Made by a program: the position numbers and the translations under genes. Shown here piece by piece: positions 48,334-60,189 of a DNA stretch of 64,000 nt; position 1 is the first letter of the stretch; every line of letters begins with the position of its first letter. Under the pieces are notes generated by a model. The model searched no databases, was not told the origin of the DNA, and saw nothing but the letters and a program-made list of their open reading frames with translations. This stretch comes from Chamaecyparis obtusa (Eukaryota; Streptophyta; Pinopsida; Cupressales; Cupressaceae), in contig BSBK01005146.1 of the NCBI GenBank assembly GCA_027943335.1, positions 1,238,501-1,302,500 of the forward strand, given 5' to 3'.

Positions 48334-49040
48334 TCATACATGAGAAGAACATCTTCCGGGATTCAGCACATAAACCCTGAACTGGTTCTTCACATACAAG
48401 TCCTCCACCTTTTCAACTTGCATACTCTTCCACTTCAACTTTCTTTGTCTCTTCAAGTATTTTCTTGACAACACACAAGTCTGTTCTCCAAATTGATCAT
48501 TCATTTTCTCTGGATCCACAACCTCAACTCAGCTACCAATACACAGGCTTCTCCTACCGAGTGTTGTATCTAGTAAAGGCATCAGGGAAAACTTTTAGTA
48601 ATCCTTCTCAACAGTAAACACATTTCTTACATAGTCATACATAGCTCTACAATCATATTTCCAAGGTCTACCGAGCAATATACCACAACTATTCATCTTC
48701 ACAATGTCACATAACACAAGATCCTTGTACTGGCTAATCTAAACATCAATAAAGCATTGTTCTCTTACTTCTAGAGCATGAACATCTTGTAACCAGCTAA
48801 TCCTATAAGGACAAGGATGCTTCATTCTATTCAACCCAAGTTTCTAAACCATGTCCTCAGTAACAAGGTTATCAGTACTACCACTATCAACAATAACATC
48901 ACAGATTTTACCTCTAGACTTGCATCGGGTTCTAAACAAGTTACTCCTCTAACAAGGTTCCTCCTTTGTACCGAGAAATGTTTGTTGAGGTAGTAATTTC
49001 TCATATTTAGGTTCATTATAAATGTTCTCATTCACCACAG
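48334..49040 (-). pseudogene. Protease region of the gag-protease element
   Basis: About 48848-48910 reads KICDVIVDSGSTDNLVTEDM, a complete DSG active site of a retroviral-type aspartic protease. Decayed text follows, including SWLQDVHALEV, and ends with an open 61-codon piece (48334-48519) that stops 25 bases before the LTR. Nothing resembling RT follows, so the deletion of pol is clean. The protease would process gag in the particle. Stops (for example TAG after EDMV) indicate decay. Confidence 0.8.
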
Positions 49041-49044
49041 CAGT

Positions 49045-50038
49045 TCATCGGTCAACCTTCTTCTGTGTACACTCAAAAGAACAGTGTCCTTCCTCTCCAT
49101 AGTTATAGAAAGTACCCTTAAAGATAACTCTACATGTCTTCTTCTTTGGTTCTATAGGTTTTTGTTCATCTTCTACATCAGTTGGTTTATCCTTCACTGA
49201 GTGATCAGTCTTTTCCTTCCCTCGGGGATTACTATGTTTTTTCCTCTTCAACTTAACTTCTGCCTTTAGAGCATACTAATAAGCATCTTCAATAGAATCA
49301 ATCTTCATCATACCAAGCTCATCCTAAATATTGAATTTCAAACCATTCACATACTGAGCTACCTTTTCCTTACCAAGCTCTCGATGTCTAGACCGAACAG
49401 TAAGTTTGTAGAACTCCTCGGTATAATCTTCCATGGACAAATCCTTCTGTTTCAGATTCTGCAACTTCTTAAACAAGTCAAGCTCATATTCAGAAGGTAT
49501 GAACTTAGCTTTCAACTTAGTCACCATCAACCTCCATCGATTGATCTTCATTTCACCTTCATCTTCTTTATCTCTTTGTAGTTCCTTCCACCAAAGAGCA
49601 GCATGTCCTTTCAACTTTGTCTGTGCTAATCTCACCTGAAGAGGATCTTCAATTTTTTCTAGCTCAAATAAATCTTCAAGCTCACCAATCCAATCAATCA
49701 AGTTCTCGGGCTTCAAAGTACCAGAGAAAGTAGAAACTTCCATTCAATAACTACTACTTAACCGAGCTCTAGATCTAGGCAACTAAGTAGTTCTATCTTC
49801 ACTAGATCTATCCCTCTGGTCATCACCACTAGATCCAGTAGGTTCAAAGTCTTTAGTAGCTTCCTCATAGCCATCTTTAGTACCAACATTTTGAGGGACA
49901 CCAGCAATAGCTCTCATGATCTTGGAAACCATGTCATTCTTCATCAACTCTATCTCTGATCTGACTTTCAAAAATCTTTGATTCCATAGCATCACAAAGA
50001 TCTATAATAGCTCTAGGGTCCAATCTTCTCAGAGGCAT
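49045..50038 (-). pseudogene. gag: gag of the gag-protease element
   Basis: The likely start is ATG 50038 (MPLRRLDPRAI), followed by a frame change, an acidic linker (49783-49995) and the capsid core (49324-49743): MEVSTFSGTLKPENLIDWIG, LKGHAALWWKELQRD, YELDLFKKLQNLKQKDLSME, YTEEFYKLTVRSRHRELGKE. The zinc knuckle region reads FYNYGEEGHCSFEC (49045-49251), so both first Cys are lost. The core aligns with the chromovirus gag over the LIDWI, LKGHA.(I/L)WW and YELDL blocks. Confidence 0.82.
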
Positions 50039-50233
50039 CTCCAAGTTGTGTACAAGTCAAATCTCAACTTGCCACCTTAAACAAAAAACTAGGGAAAGAT
50101 CCACAAGTTCAGTGCTCTAGATCTACAAACTAGATTGTGCACAATCTCTGCTCCAACATGATCAACTTTGCAAGATCATCCTTGCTAGGTCAAGCTTTGC
50201 TCCACAAGACCAACTCTCAGCTCTGATACTACC

Positions 50234-51008
50234 TAATGTAGTCAAGGATGGTGGATCCAATTAAGGATAGTCCAAACCTTATAGCCAACAAAACAACACA
50301 TCAAAATACACAACAACACAACAACAAACAATTGTTTAACTTCTAATTTTCATTAACATGCCCGGTAATAAGGCCTTTCGGGTTAGGGCCAATTACAATC
50401 AAAAACAATTATGCAAGATCCAAACAGATCCAATACAATCTCAACTAGTTCAGCTCTGAAGATAATCAGAAGCTGATGGAAACCCTAAGGAAGATCTAAA
50501 CTTGAGCTTGCAAGCCTCCAAGAAATCTTCTTGTCTCCAAGTGTGCAACCACTAGCTCTGCAACTACAAACTATTAGATAACAATCTGATCTGCAAGATC
50601 TTTGCCACAACTTCTCCAACTCCAACTTTCAGAACCTCAAATCTGATCTGCTAAGTCTTCCAAGTCATGAACTTTTATCTCCTCCTCCTAATCCCTAAAC
50701 ATCTACCCAAACATCCTATAAATACTAGTCATCAGCCACAAGTCAGCTGGATGAAATCATTAACTCTCCCCCAACAAATATTAAATTCAATACAAGTCAG
50801 AATCAAAATAGCCTTACAAACATTTAATCCAACATGTCAACCTGTAACAACAGCTACCAACAATAAATGCACCAAGTCGACCCAAAAAATCACATAGGAC
50901 TCCAATCAGTAAACTAGAACTACCGAGCAACAATGAAATAACCAAGCATGTCAGGCATCACCGAGCACCATAGACATCATCGAGTAACACTTTTACTGAG
51001 CACCAGAG
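50234..51008 (-). repeat. 5' LTR of the gag-protease element, left piece
   Basis: Starts TAATGTAGTCAAGG (decayed TGATGCAGTC) after the primer site (minus-strand GGTAGTATCAGAGCTG, plus 50218-50233). It breaks off at the copia-2 insertion duplicate cagag (51004-51008) and resumes at 58741. Confidence 0.88.
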
Positions 51009-52499
51009 TGTTAGAATAACTGAGAGGGGGGAGTGAATCAGTCATCCAGTGTCCCAAAACAAAATGTATAATTCAAAACAACTTCTCTAATTTCTGCTCC
51101 TCGGTAAACAATAACTACTTTCAACTGTCTGTGCTTTTACCAATTACCAGTCAAATACTATAATAGTTACTGATCAAATCTAACATGTAACATGTAAAGA
51201 ATGATAACAAATAGATATCACAATCAACACATAACACAAGAGATTTAATGTGGAAACCCTGTAAAGGGAAAAACCACCTGGGGCCGGCAACCCAAAATTG
51301 TTCACTCTTTTGAAGTGAGGTCGGTTAAGACCCAACCCTGTTAAAGGTTTACAAACACACTGTCTAGTGTGACCTTGTTAGAGGATTTTAGACTAGAAGT
51401 TATCATCTAACTAGCATTCACTATGGGGTTGACAGGATAACAATGTTCATTCTATGAATGATACATCATAAGACTTTCAGAGTCCACTTGGTTAGGAGAT
51501 TTTGACTGTATACAATGGTTAAATATGTAACAGTAAATGATCTACATTAATACAACTTTAATTGCAGATTACAGATCAATATTCAATCCATACAAATCCT
51601 TCTAATCAATATTTCACTTCAAATTAAATACTGTATCAACTTACTATCCATCGATAATTTCTCCCTGTAGCTCAGTAATTATTCTGCAGCTCGGTTCTTA
51701 CTTAACCAGTATGATCAGAATGCATGAAAACCTTGTTCACATGATATTCCTACAGTTTCTACTTCTTCCAGCTTTTTTCATAAAGAAATTTTGTTCTCTT
51801 ATATAGACAGATAAATCATTTTCTTCTCCACCATCAGATTTTGCCGCTTAACCACATTCATAGATTTTGTCCGCTTCAAAATTTCTCGACACTTGTATCA
51901 ATAACACATTTGATTCTCATCCTTTAGATCTTTCCCGAATTTCATCAGTCGTCGATTTGTGTAACAAACATTATCCATTACCTCAATTTTATACTCTTGC
52001 TAGCTCATCAATCTTATCAACTAAACTAATCATTTAGTTCATTCGGTTCCACTCAGTTAACAAAGAAATGTGTTAGTGAACACTCCTCAGTTAATACTGT
52101 GATCGGTATACACTACACTCTGTCAGTGTATACTGAAAATACTTCACTTACCGACAACACTGCTTTGTGTCTTTCAGCTCTATACTTCATCATAGATGAA
52201 TGCAACATAATAAAGTCAATATCATCAAGTCATAGACTCATCAAAAAGTTACTCAATGTGTTCCTTATCCTCATCTGTCATGTACATCTTTCCTCATGTA
52301 GATTTCTCTGTTCTTCATCTCTTTCACCTTTCTTCAGATGTCTCGGTATAGTAACTTACAAGATAAGTGTTGTCAAACTAGTTGACATCAATGACAATAT
52401 AATACTGATTTAATCATATTACATATCTAATCAGCAACTCCTCAGTGATCTTTAATCACAGATTCTTCAATCAGATTCCAAATCAGTTGTAGTCCAACA
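51009..52499 (-). repeat. 3' LTR of copia-2
   Basis: 1491 bp. Sense start TGTTGGACTACAAC, sense end GTTATTCTAACA. It carries GGTTTTTCCCTTTACAGGG and a C-run (sense CCCCCCTCTCAG) like the other copia-type LTRs. Confidence 0.95.
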
Positions 52500-52522
52500 A
52501 TCTCTCCCTTTGGCATTGATGG
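52500..52522 (-). other. Polypurine tract of copia-2
   Basis: Minus strand: CCATCAATGCCAAAGGGAGA followed by GAT, abutting the LTR. Confidence 0.8.
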
Positions 52523-53004
52523 CAACTCAAGTAATATGAAATGTACCATACACATACCAAACATATATTCTACAACTTTGTGAACAAAATGTTGTAAGTC
52601 GAACAGACTTAATATGTTTAATCACTATGTTACTAAACTAGCATTAAATAATACAGCTTTACCATTCTGTAGTTGTGATCTTCTTTTCATTTCTAATGTT
52701 CTTGCTTCTGTTCTATGTAGCTGATCTTCAATACTCTATCTCATTCAAATTGTCTCTCCCTTAGATAGTTCTTGTTGGTTCTTGTTCCTTTTCATATTAT
52801 TTATCTCTCCCTTTGACAGTAATGCCAAAGAGACAAGTAAACAAACAATTCTTTCTTCCTTTATATCTCTGAATATTGATATTCCAATCGGTTTAAGTTC
52901 TCAAACTTAATCACAACCTTGAACATGATTCAAAGTGTGAACTATGTTGCATCAACATGAATGATCTTCTGATAAAAGTAGGCTGATGCAACAACCAGAT
53001 CACC

Positions 53005-56000
53005 TTAGTGACCAATAGATAGGGGACGGACCCCAAGTCTAGTCCTCAAGTATTCAAATGTGTCCTTCGGTAGAGGCTTTGTAAAAATATCTGCAAGTTG
53101 TTCTTTAGATGTGACAAATTCTAAATTCACTTTCTTCTCTTGCACTTGTTCTCTTAAGTAATGATACTTAATAGATATATGCTTTTTCTTAGAGTGCATC
53201 ACAGGATTCTTTGAAATATTAATAGCACTAGTGTTGTCACAATATTTAATCACCAGGTCAGTGATTACCTCATTCATTCCTTCCAACACTTGTTTGATAT
53301 ATGCAATGTTTGAACAGTTAGTAGCAGCAGCAACATATTCTACTTCAGCTATAGACTGAGAAATACAAGCTTTCTTTTTACTTGTCTAGGTTACAAGTCT
53401 TTCACCAAAGAAAAATGCTCCTCCGGTGGTGCTTTTTCTATCATCCACATTTCCAGCCCAATCAGCATCAGTGTAAACTTTCAGTTCAAACTTCCCTTCC
53501 TTAGAATACCATAATCCATAATTCTCTTTTTTCTTCAGGTATCTTAAGATCCTTTTTGTAGCTATCATGTGTGATTCTCTAGGATTAGCAAAAAATCTTG
53601 CAACAATTCCCATAGCATGTGCTATATCTGGTCTACTATGAACTACATACATTAATTTACCAATCATGGATCAGTAAAGTGTCTGATTTACCTATGTATT
53701 TTCATCCTCCTTTGTCAATTTACATCTAGTAGCCATCGGTGTTCCCACAGGTTTAGCATCTTTCATGCCAAATGTCTTCAATACTTCCTTTATGTATTTA
53801 GTTTATGTGATGAATATTCCATCACTCTGCTGAATCACTTGTAGTCCAAGAAAGAACTTAATTTCTCCGAACATAGACATTTCAAATTCCTTTTGCATTT
53901 CATCAGCAAATGTCTTGCAAACAAGATCTAAGCCTCCAAAGATAATATCATCAACAAATATTTCAGCAATGATAATAGTATCATTAGTATCACCTTTCAC
54001 ATACAGATTGTTATTTTCACTTGTTCTAACAAATCCAATACTTAACAAGTATCCAATCTTTCATACCATGCTCTCGGTGCTTTCTTCAAACCATATAAAG
54101 CTTTATGTAATCTACATACCATGTCTTTATTGTCGAGATCAACAAATCCTTCAGGTTGTTCAATGTAGACCTCTTCTTCAAGTATACCATTTAAAAATGT
54201 TGACTTCACATCCATTTGATAGACTTTGAATTTCTTGTGTCCAGCATATGCAAGTAGCATTCTAACTCCTTCTAATCTAGCAATAGGTGCAAATGTTTAA
54301 CCATAGTCAATGCCTTCTTCCTGTGCATATCCCTTGCATACCAATCTAGCTTTATTTCTTGTGACTTCACCATTTTCATTCAATTTATTCCTATATATCC
54401 ACTTAGTACCGATAACATTCTTATCTTTTGGTTGGGGTACTAAGGACCAGATTTTGTTCTTCTCTATTTTCTCTATTGCTTCCTTCATTGCATTAACCCA
54501 TTCTTCATTCTCTAATGCAACTTTCACAGTTTTAGCTTCAAATTCACAAATTAGACATCTACCTTGTCTTGTTTTGCTTCTAGTTTACATTCCAGCATGT
54601 CTGTCTCCAATGATTTGTGTCTCAAGATGATGTCTTCTAACAAAACTAGCCAAAACTTGATTTCTCCTTTCTTTCTCATCCTGTTTAGGGTCATTTCCTT
54701 GCTCGATAGCTCCATCTTGTTCCTCGGTTTGTGTTGCCTGTTGTCCTGCATTGTTTCCCTGATGACCGGTTGTTACAGTTTGTGGTGTCGGTAGATACTC
54801 TGGATGTTCAATGTAAGTGAATCTACCATAGTCTTCTAGTTCTTTTGTACTTTCCTTTGTGTACTTGTCATCAAACTCTTCAACATGAACATTAGTACTT
54901 TCAACTATCTTATTTGTAGCCTTATTCAAACATTTATATGCTTTACTTGTAGTGCAATATCCCAGAAATATCCCTTCATCTCCTTTAGAATCAAATTTTC
55001 CATTTCTCTCATCTTTCAAAATAAAGCATTTACTTCCAAAAATTTTAAAATAACTTATAGTAGGTTTGTGTCCAAACCATAGATCATAAGGTGTTCGATT
55101 GGAGTCCTTCAGTTGTACTCAATTAACAACATACACAGTTGTACGGATAGCTTCCCTACAATATGTCTGAGAAACATTCTTCTGTATCATCAATGTTCTA
55201 GCATAGTCAATTATAGACTTGTTCCTCCTTTCAGCAATGTCATTTTGCTGAGGTGTCCTCGGTGCAAATACATGTCTTTTGATTCCATGCTCATTACAAA
55301 AATTAGTAAATTCATCAGAGATAAATTCACCTCCTCTATCAGATCTTAAGCATGTTATTTCCTTTCCGGTTTCTTTCTCTACCTTAGCTTTGTACCACTT
55401 AAACATTTTGAAAGCTTCAGATTTCTCTTTCAGGAACATAACAGTCATCAGTCTAGTATAGTCATCAACAAAAAGAATAAAATATCTATCACCAGAATAG
55501 CTCTAAGTTCTCATGGGACCACATAGATCGGTATGAACCAACTCAAGTATCTTCTTTGTTGAAAAGTCTTTGCTTTTAAAACTAGACTTAGTCATCTTAC
55601 CTTTCTAACATTCATGGCACATGGCATGATTAAGTTTTGTCAAGTTAGGCAATCCTCTAACTCTTTTCTTTCTACTAATCTTGATCATGTTGTCAAAGTT
55701 CACATGGCATAACCTTCTGTGCCACAACCAAGCATCTTCATCCTTTATTAACAAACAAGAAGACTAATCCATATCAAGATAGAATAGATTACCTCTGGAT
55801 TGTGTACCAGTTCTGACAAATCTTCCTCCATCATCATATATTTTCACCTTTTTGCTCTCAAAAGCCATTCGGTGGCCTAAATTGTTCAGTTGAGCCACAC
55901 TTAATAGGTTATAGTTCAGTCCATCTACCCAGTATGCATTTTCACATTGTAATCTGTCATTGATCATCAGTGAGCCTTTACCTCTTACCATACAAGGTGC

Positions 56001-56330
56001 ATCATTTCCCATTCTCATAGATCCTCCATTATATTCAACAAGATGATCAAACTTCTCTACATCACCAGTCATATGATGTGTACAGCCACTGTCTATGATC
56101 CAAGTATCATTTCTGCTTACTTTAGAGATCAGTGTTGTCTCTTCATGTTTCTCTTCCTCCTCCGAGTCATCTTTCATAGAAACAAATACAACTTCTATAT
56201 CATCTTCAGAATCAGATTCAGCTTCAATATCTTTAGCTATGTAACATACCTTTTTGCCTTTTTCATCTCGGTTGTCTCTGTTGTTGTGTCGGTAGCCTCT
56301 GTTGACTCTTCTCCCATAGCTTCCTTTAGA
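53005..56330 (-). pseudogene. pol: copia-2 pol: protease, integrase, RT, RNase H
   Basis: Protease WIIDSGCTHHMTGD (55764-56177). Integrase: WLWHRRLCHVNF (about 55700), CLRSDRGGEFISDEFTNF and RTPQQNDIAERRNKSIIDY (55119-55448), then GKFDSKGDEGIFLGY. RT: GTKWIYRNKLNENGEV and KARLVCKGYAQEEGIDYG (54297-54527), [20 protein letters not shown] and [17 protein letters not shown] (54042-54260), [10 protein letters not shown] (53803-54048). RNase H: YTDADWAGNVDDRKST (53386-53667) and the tail YCDNTSAINISKN, KEQLADIFTKPLPKDTFEYL, ending at 53005. Stops include TAG after CHEC and after GPMRT and TAA before TFAP; an indel lies near 54045. Confidence 0.93.
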
Positions 56331-57182
56331 TCAGTCTTTCGATCTATCATCATCTTTTTTCTGAGGACATCTAGCAATGATGTGACCGACTTCTTTACAA
56401 TTAAGGCATGCCAAAGGTAGCTTACCTCTATACCTTCCTTTTCCTTTGGGCAATCTTCTAGCCATAAGTGCTTCAAGCTCATCAAGTTCATCATCGATAT
56501 TGTCATCACTATCACAATTCTTACTATTCTTGCTAGACTTTCCAATCTTCAAAGAAGACATGAAAGTAGATTCAACAGAAGAAACAACATTGTTATCAAA
56601 ATTGTTTAGTTCAAAGGTTGTAAGTTTACCAATCAGAGTGTCAAGAGTAAGGTTGGATGTAGCTCTTGTTTCATGAATTGTAGAAATCCTAATTGCATAA
56701 ACTGGTAGCAAAGTTCTGAGAATCTTGCTTATCACTGTTTCATCATCAATTACTCCATCAAATGCTCTAATAGCATGTACCACCTCTTTGAGTCTATTTG
56801 AATATTGTACAATGTTCTCACCTTCTTTCATTCTCATATCATCAAATCTACCTCTCAGACTTTCAGCTCGGGCTCTTTTGACATTCAGATCTCCATTGTA
56901 TATTTGTGTTAATTTATCCCACATTGCTTTGGCAGTCATGCATGTCTTAATATCTTCAAATTCAACATCGATACAAGCAAAAAAAAGTTCCATCATTGTA
57001 ACATTGTGTTCATACTTGTCCTTCAGTTGATCAAGAGTTAAGGGACCAGTGGGCAGTTGTATGTAGCCATTCTCCATTAGATCTGGTGCAGAGTTCCCAA
57101 TTCCAGAAATGTGTAGCTTCATCCATCTTTTCCATACTGCGAAGTTCTCTTTGTTCAGTTTCGGTACTTCCCTCTTATACAT
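56331..57182 (-). pseudogene. gag: copia-2 gag
   Basis: 283 clean codons from ATG 57182 (MYKREVPKLNKENFAVWKRW). The copia capsid pattern is complete: AKAMWDKLTQIYNGDLNVK, LRGRFDDMRMKEGENIVQYS, ETVISKILRTLLPVYAIRIS. The zinc knuckle CLNCKEVGHIIARC is near 56365-56408. After SKD a TGA (fits CGA) separates it from the same frame continuing into protease, so the original was one gag-pol frame. Gag forms the particle shell and binds RNA. It is the best preserved gene in the window. Confidence 0.92.
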
Positions 57183-57229
57183 CTTGAGACCTTTATGCTT
57201 AAGTCTTTAAAACTATGTTCCAAGCAACC

Positions 57230-57246
57230 AAAGTTTTGATACCAAT
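57230..57246 (-). other. Primer-binding site of copia-2
   Basis: Minus strand ATTGGTATCAAAACTTTGG next to the 5' LTR; TGGTATCA fits tRNA-iMet, with divergence after that. Confidence 0.8.
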
Positions 57247-58735
57247 TGTTAGAATAACTGAGAGGGGGGGTGAATTAGTCATCCAGTGTCCCAAAACAAA
57301 ATGTATAATTCAAAACAACTTCTCTAATTTCTACTCCTCGGTAAACAATAACTAATTTCAATTGTCTGTGCTTTTACCGATTACCAGTCAAATACTATAA
57401 TAGTTACTGATCAAATCTAACATGTAACATGTAAAGAATGATAACAAATAGATATCACAATCAACACATAACACAAGAGATTTAGCGTGGAAACCCTGTA
57501 AAGGGAAAAACTACCTGGGACCGGCAACCCAAAATTGTTTACTCTTCTAAAGTGAGGTCGGTTAAGACCCAACCCTGTTAAAGGTTTACAAACACACTGT
57601 CAGGTGTGACTTTATTAGAGGATTTTAGACTAGAAGTTATCATCCAGCCAGCATTCACTATGGGGTTGACAGGATAACAATGTTCATTCTATGAATGATA
57701 CATCATAAGACTTTCAGAGTCCACTCGGTTAACAGATTTTGACTGTATACAATGGTTAAATATGTAACAGTAAATGATCTACATTAATACAACTTCAATT
57801 GCAGATTAAAGATCAATATTCAATCCATACAAATCCTTCTGATCAATATTTCACTTCAGATTCAATACTGTATCAACTTACTGTCCATCAGTAATTTCTC
57901 TCTGTAGCTCAGTAATTGTTCTGCAGCTCAGTTCTTACTTAACCAGTATGATTAGAATGCATGAAAACCTTGTTCACACAATATTCCTGCAGCTTCTACT
58001 TCTTCCGGCTTTTTTCATAAAGAAATTATGTTCTCTTATATAGACGGATAAATCATTTTCTTCTCCACCATCAAATTTTGTCGCTTAACCACATTCATAG
58101 ATTTTGCCACTTCAAAATTTCTTGGTACTTGTGTCAATAACACATTTGATTCTCATCCTTTAGATCTTTCCTGAATTTTGTCAGCTGTCGATTTGTGTAA
58201 CAAAAATTATCTGTTACCTCGATGTTATACTCTTTCCAGCTCATCAATCTTATTGGCTAAACTAATCATTTAGTTCATTCTGTTCCACTCAGTTAACAAA
58301 GAAATGCGTCAATGAATACTATTCATTTAATATTGCGATCAGTATACACTACACTCTATCAGTGTATATTGAAAATGCTTCATTTACCCACAACACTGCT
58401 TTGTGTCTTTCAGCTCTATACTTCATCATAGATGAATGCAACATAATAAAGTCAATATCATCAAGTCATAGACTCATCAACAAGTTACTCAATGTGTTCC
58501 TTATCCTCATCTGTCATGTACATCTTTCCTCATGTAGATTTCTCTTTTATTCATCTCTTTCACCTTTCTTCAGATGTCTCAGTATAGTAACTTACAAGAT
58601 AAGTGTTGTCAAACTAGTTGACATCAATGACAACATAATATTGATTTAATCATATTACGTATCTAATCAACAACTCCTCGGTGATCTTTAATCATGGATT
58701 CTTCAATTAGATTCCAAATTAGTTGTAGTCCAACA
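57247..58735 (-). repeat. 5' LTR of copia-2
   Basis: 1489 bp, colinear with 51009-52499 with scattered substitutions and small indels. Confidence 0.95.
58035..58042 (-). promoter_or_regulatory. TATA box of the copia-2 5' LTR
   Basis: Minus strand TATATAAG within GTCTATATAAGAGAAC, conserved near 51799-51806 in the other LTR. Confidence 0.6.
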
Positions 58736-58740
58736 CAGAG

Positions 58741-58894
58741 ATTACCGAGTTCCTTCAGCGACCAAGCTTCCTTCAATGACTGAGACGGTCGGTCAAAGCT
58801 ACAACAGAGTAACACTGGCCAAACATACACCTCCCATGCAGATTTACTGAGGACAAAGAATGTCTCTGCCCCAACCTTGGATGCCCCTGCATCA
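58741..58894 (-). repeat. 5' LTR of the gag-protease element, right piece
   Basis: Resumes after copia-2 with ATTACCGAGTTCCTTCAG and ends CCTTGGATGCCCCTGCATCA, matching 48150-48309. The duplication ctaac follows. Confidence 0.9.
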
Positions 58895-58940
58895 CTAACT
58901 GCCAATTCAGGGTCTTCCCCTTTCTAATCGCATTGATTAC
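58895..58940 (-). pseudogene. Host LINE RNase H, middle piece
   Basis: Minus strand reads INAIRKGKTLNWQL. It connects to GDSFLV at 60190 across the solo LTR (one gtaat kept) and to DSMVNQ at 47411 across the gag-protease element, in one frame. Confidence 0.85.
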
Positions 58941-60189
58941 TCTATGTGTGAAAATTGCACTTGATCTATAGACACAACACTTTAGTAAAACATTAGAGGT
59001 TAGTAAAAATGAAATCGTGCAATGAATTGAAAGCTAAACTAACCAGGCAATTTACTGCCTTCTAATAGGTGTGAGTATGATGTTCTCAGATTGTTATCGA
59101 GATCAGTGACCTTGACGACACCTAAATGAAGGATTTAAATGCAAAACTGATATGAAATATCAATGCAATTAATCTATTTTTTTGGATTTTAGATGCAATA
59201 ATATGAAAAATGATATGAAATCTATGATATGTAAAAATTGATATGCTAAATGATCTAACAAATGAAAACTAATATAATATGAAAAAAACTATGCAATATT
59301 GATCTCACAAAGCTTGGATTCGCAAAAATGATTCTTCAGTCTCCAATTCAGCAACGGGATTATGCAATTCTTGTGGATGATTTGTGAAGAGCTAAAGCCT
59401 TAATTTATAGAAATCTAGGGCTTTGGAGGTGCATGAAAAAAAGCCATAAATCACTCAGATTAACTCAGCTTGATTTTTGAGTTATTTTTAAATAAAAGAT
59501 ATTTAACTCACAAAAACATGGAAATCATGCAAAAATAGCTTTTCAACTCAAATTAGAAGTTTAGATCAACTTTAAAACTCAAAAATGATGTTGAGTTCCA
59601 AAAAGTCAATAACTTGCATTGATTTTCTGATTTGGAGTTTAACTGCTCTTTGATTGTGCACATGGATAATTATGAATTAATAAATAAATAAAGTGATTTA
59701 TTCTCAACTTAACTGATTTTGAAAAATAAAACAATTGATTTATGGGTTAATCAATTATTTTTCAAACTTTTAAAAATAATATTATTAAAAATTGACAACT
59801 TGCTTTAATTAATTAAATAAGAATTAATCAATTATTCATAGGATTTTGGATTTATTGTCAAAATTAAATAATACAATTTAGGAATAATGGAATTAAATTC
59901 AATTAAATAATTAAGTGGCCAAATTAAATCTAATTAATTAAATATTTAGAATATTCAATTAATCAAACTTTAGGATAAATTAGATTTATTGCCAAATAAT
60001 CATTAAATCAAAGATAATTATGATGATTAGGAATATTACTAGGAATATTCCCCGATGCAGAATTTAAGATAATCAATTATGATTTGATGATGTTCAGATG
60101 TGCCTTTGGTTAGGACTTCGATATCGATTTTGTTCGATATGTTGATATAGAAGATTAATGAACTTATAGCCCATTTTTGGGGTATTACA
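58941..60189 (-). mobile_element. Solo LTR in the LINE RNase H gene, TSD attac
   Basis: 1249 bp. In sense direction it starts TGTAATACCCCAAAAATGGG. Its other end reads TCTATGTGTGAAAATTGCAC on the plus strand, against TGTGTGCTAAAATG in the 13636 copy. Duplication attac at 58936-58940 and 60190-60194. Excision with one duplicate restores SFLVINAIRK in frame, which fixes the ends exactly. A minus-strand TATAAATTAAGG lies near 59413. Internal DNA is AT-rich and non-coding. Confidence 0.82.

Larger units (their letters stand above)
51009..58735 (-). mobile_element. copia-2: complete Ty1/copia element
   Basis: 7727 bp. LTRs 51009-52499 and 57247-58735 (TGTTAGAATAAC...GTCCAACA on the plus strand), duplication cagag at 51004-51008 and 58736-58740. 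The internal part encodes gag, protease, integrase, RT and RNase H in copia order on the minus strand. It sits within the LTR of the gag-protease element. Fewer frame breaks than in copia-1, but TAG, TGA and TAA codons and at least one indel in RT make it inactive. Confidence 0.95.
47417..58894 (-). mobile_element. Non-autonomous gag-protease LTR element, interrupted by copia-2
   Basis: LTR 47417-48309, internal 48310-50233, second LTR 50234-51008 plus 58741-58894. Target duplication ctaac at 47412-47416 and 58895-58899. Internal DNA is 1.9 kb and encodes only gag and a protease. RT, RNase H and integrase are absent. Its LTR start in sense direction (TGATGCAGGGGCATCC) and the GTGTC preceding it match the chromovirus at 30454, so a related chromovirus is the likely helper. 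It lies in the LINE RNase H coding sequence. Confidence 0.9.

Noticed and set aside
54564..55349. Plus-strand frames of 65-106 codons with serine-rich hydrophobic text
   Set aside because: Antisense shadows of copia-2 pol.
52099..58649. Paired frames of 104 and 95 codons with near-identical protein (52099-52413 and 58362-58649)
   Set aside because: They lie in the two LTRs of copia-2, antisense to the element; their similarity is LTR identity.
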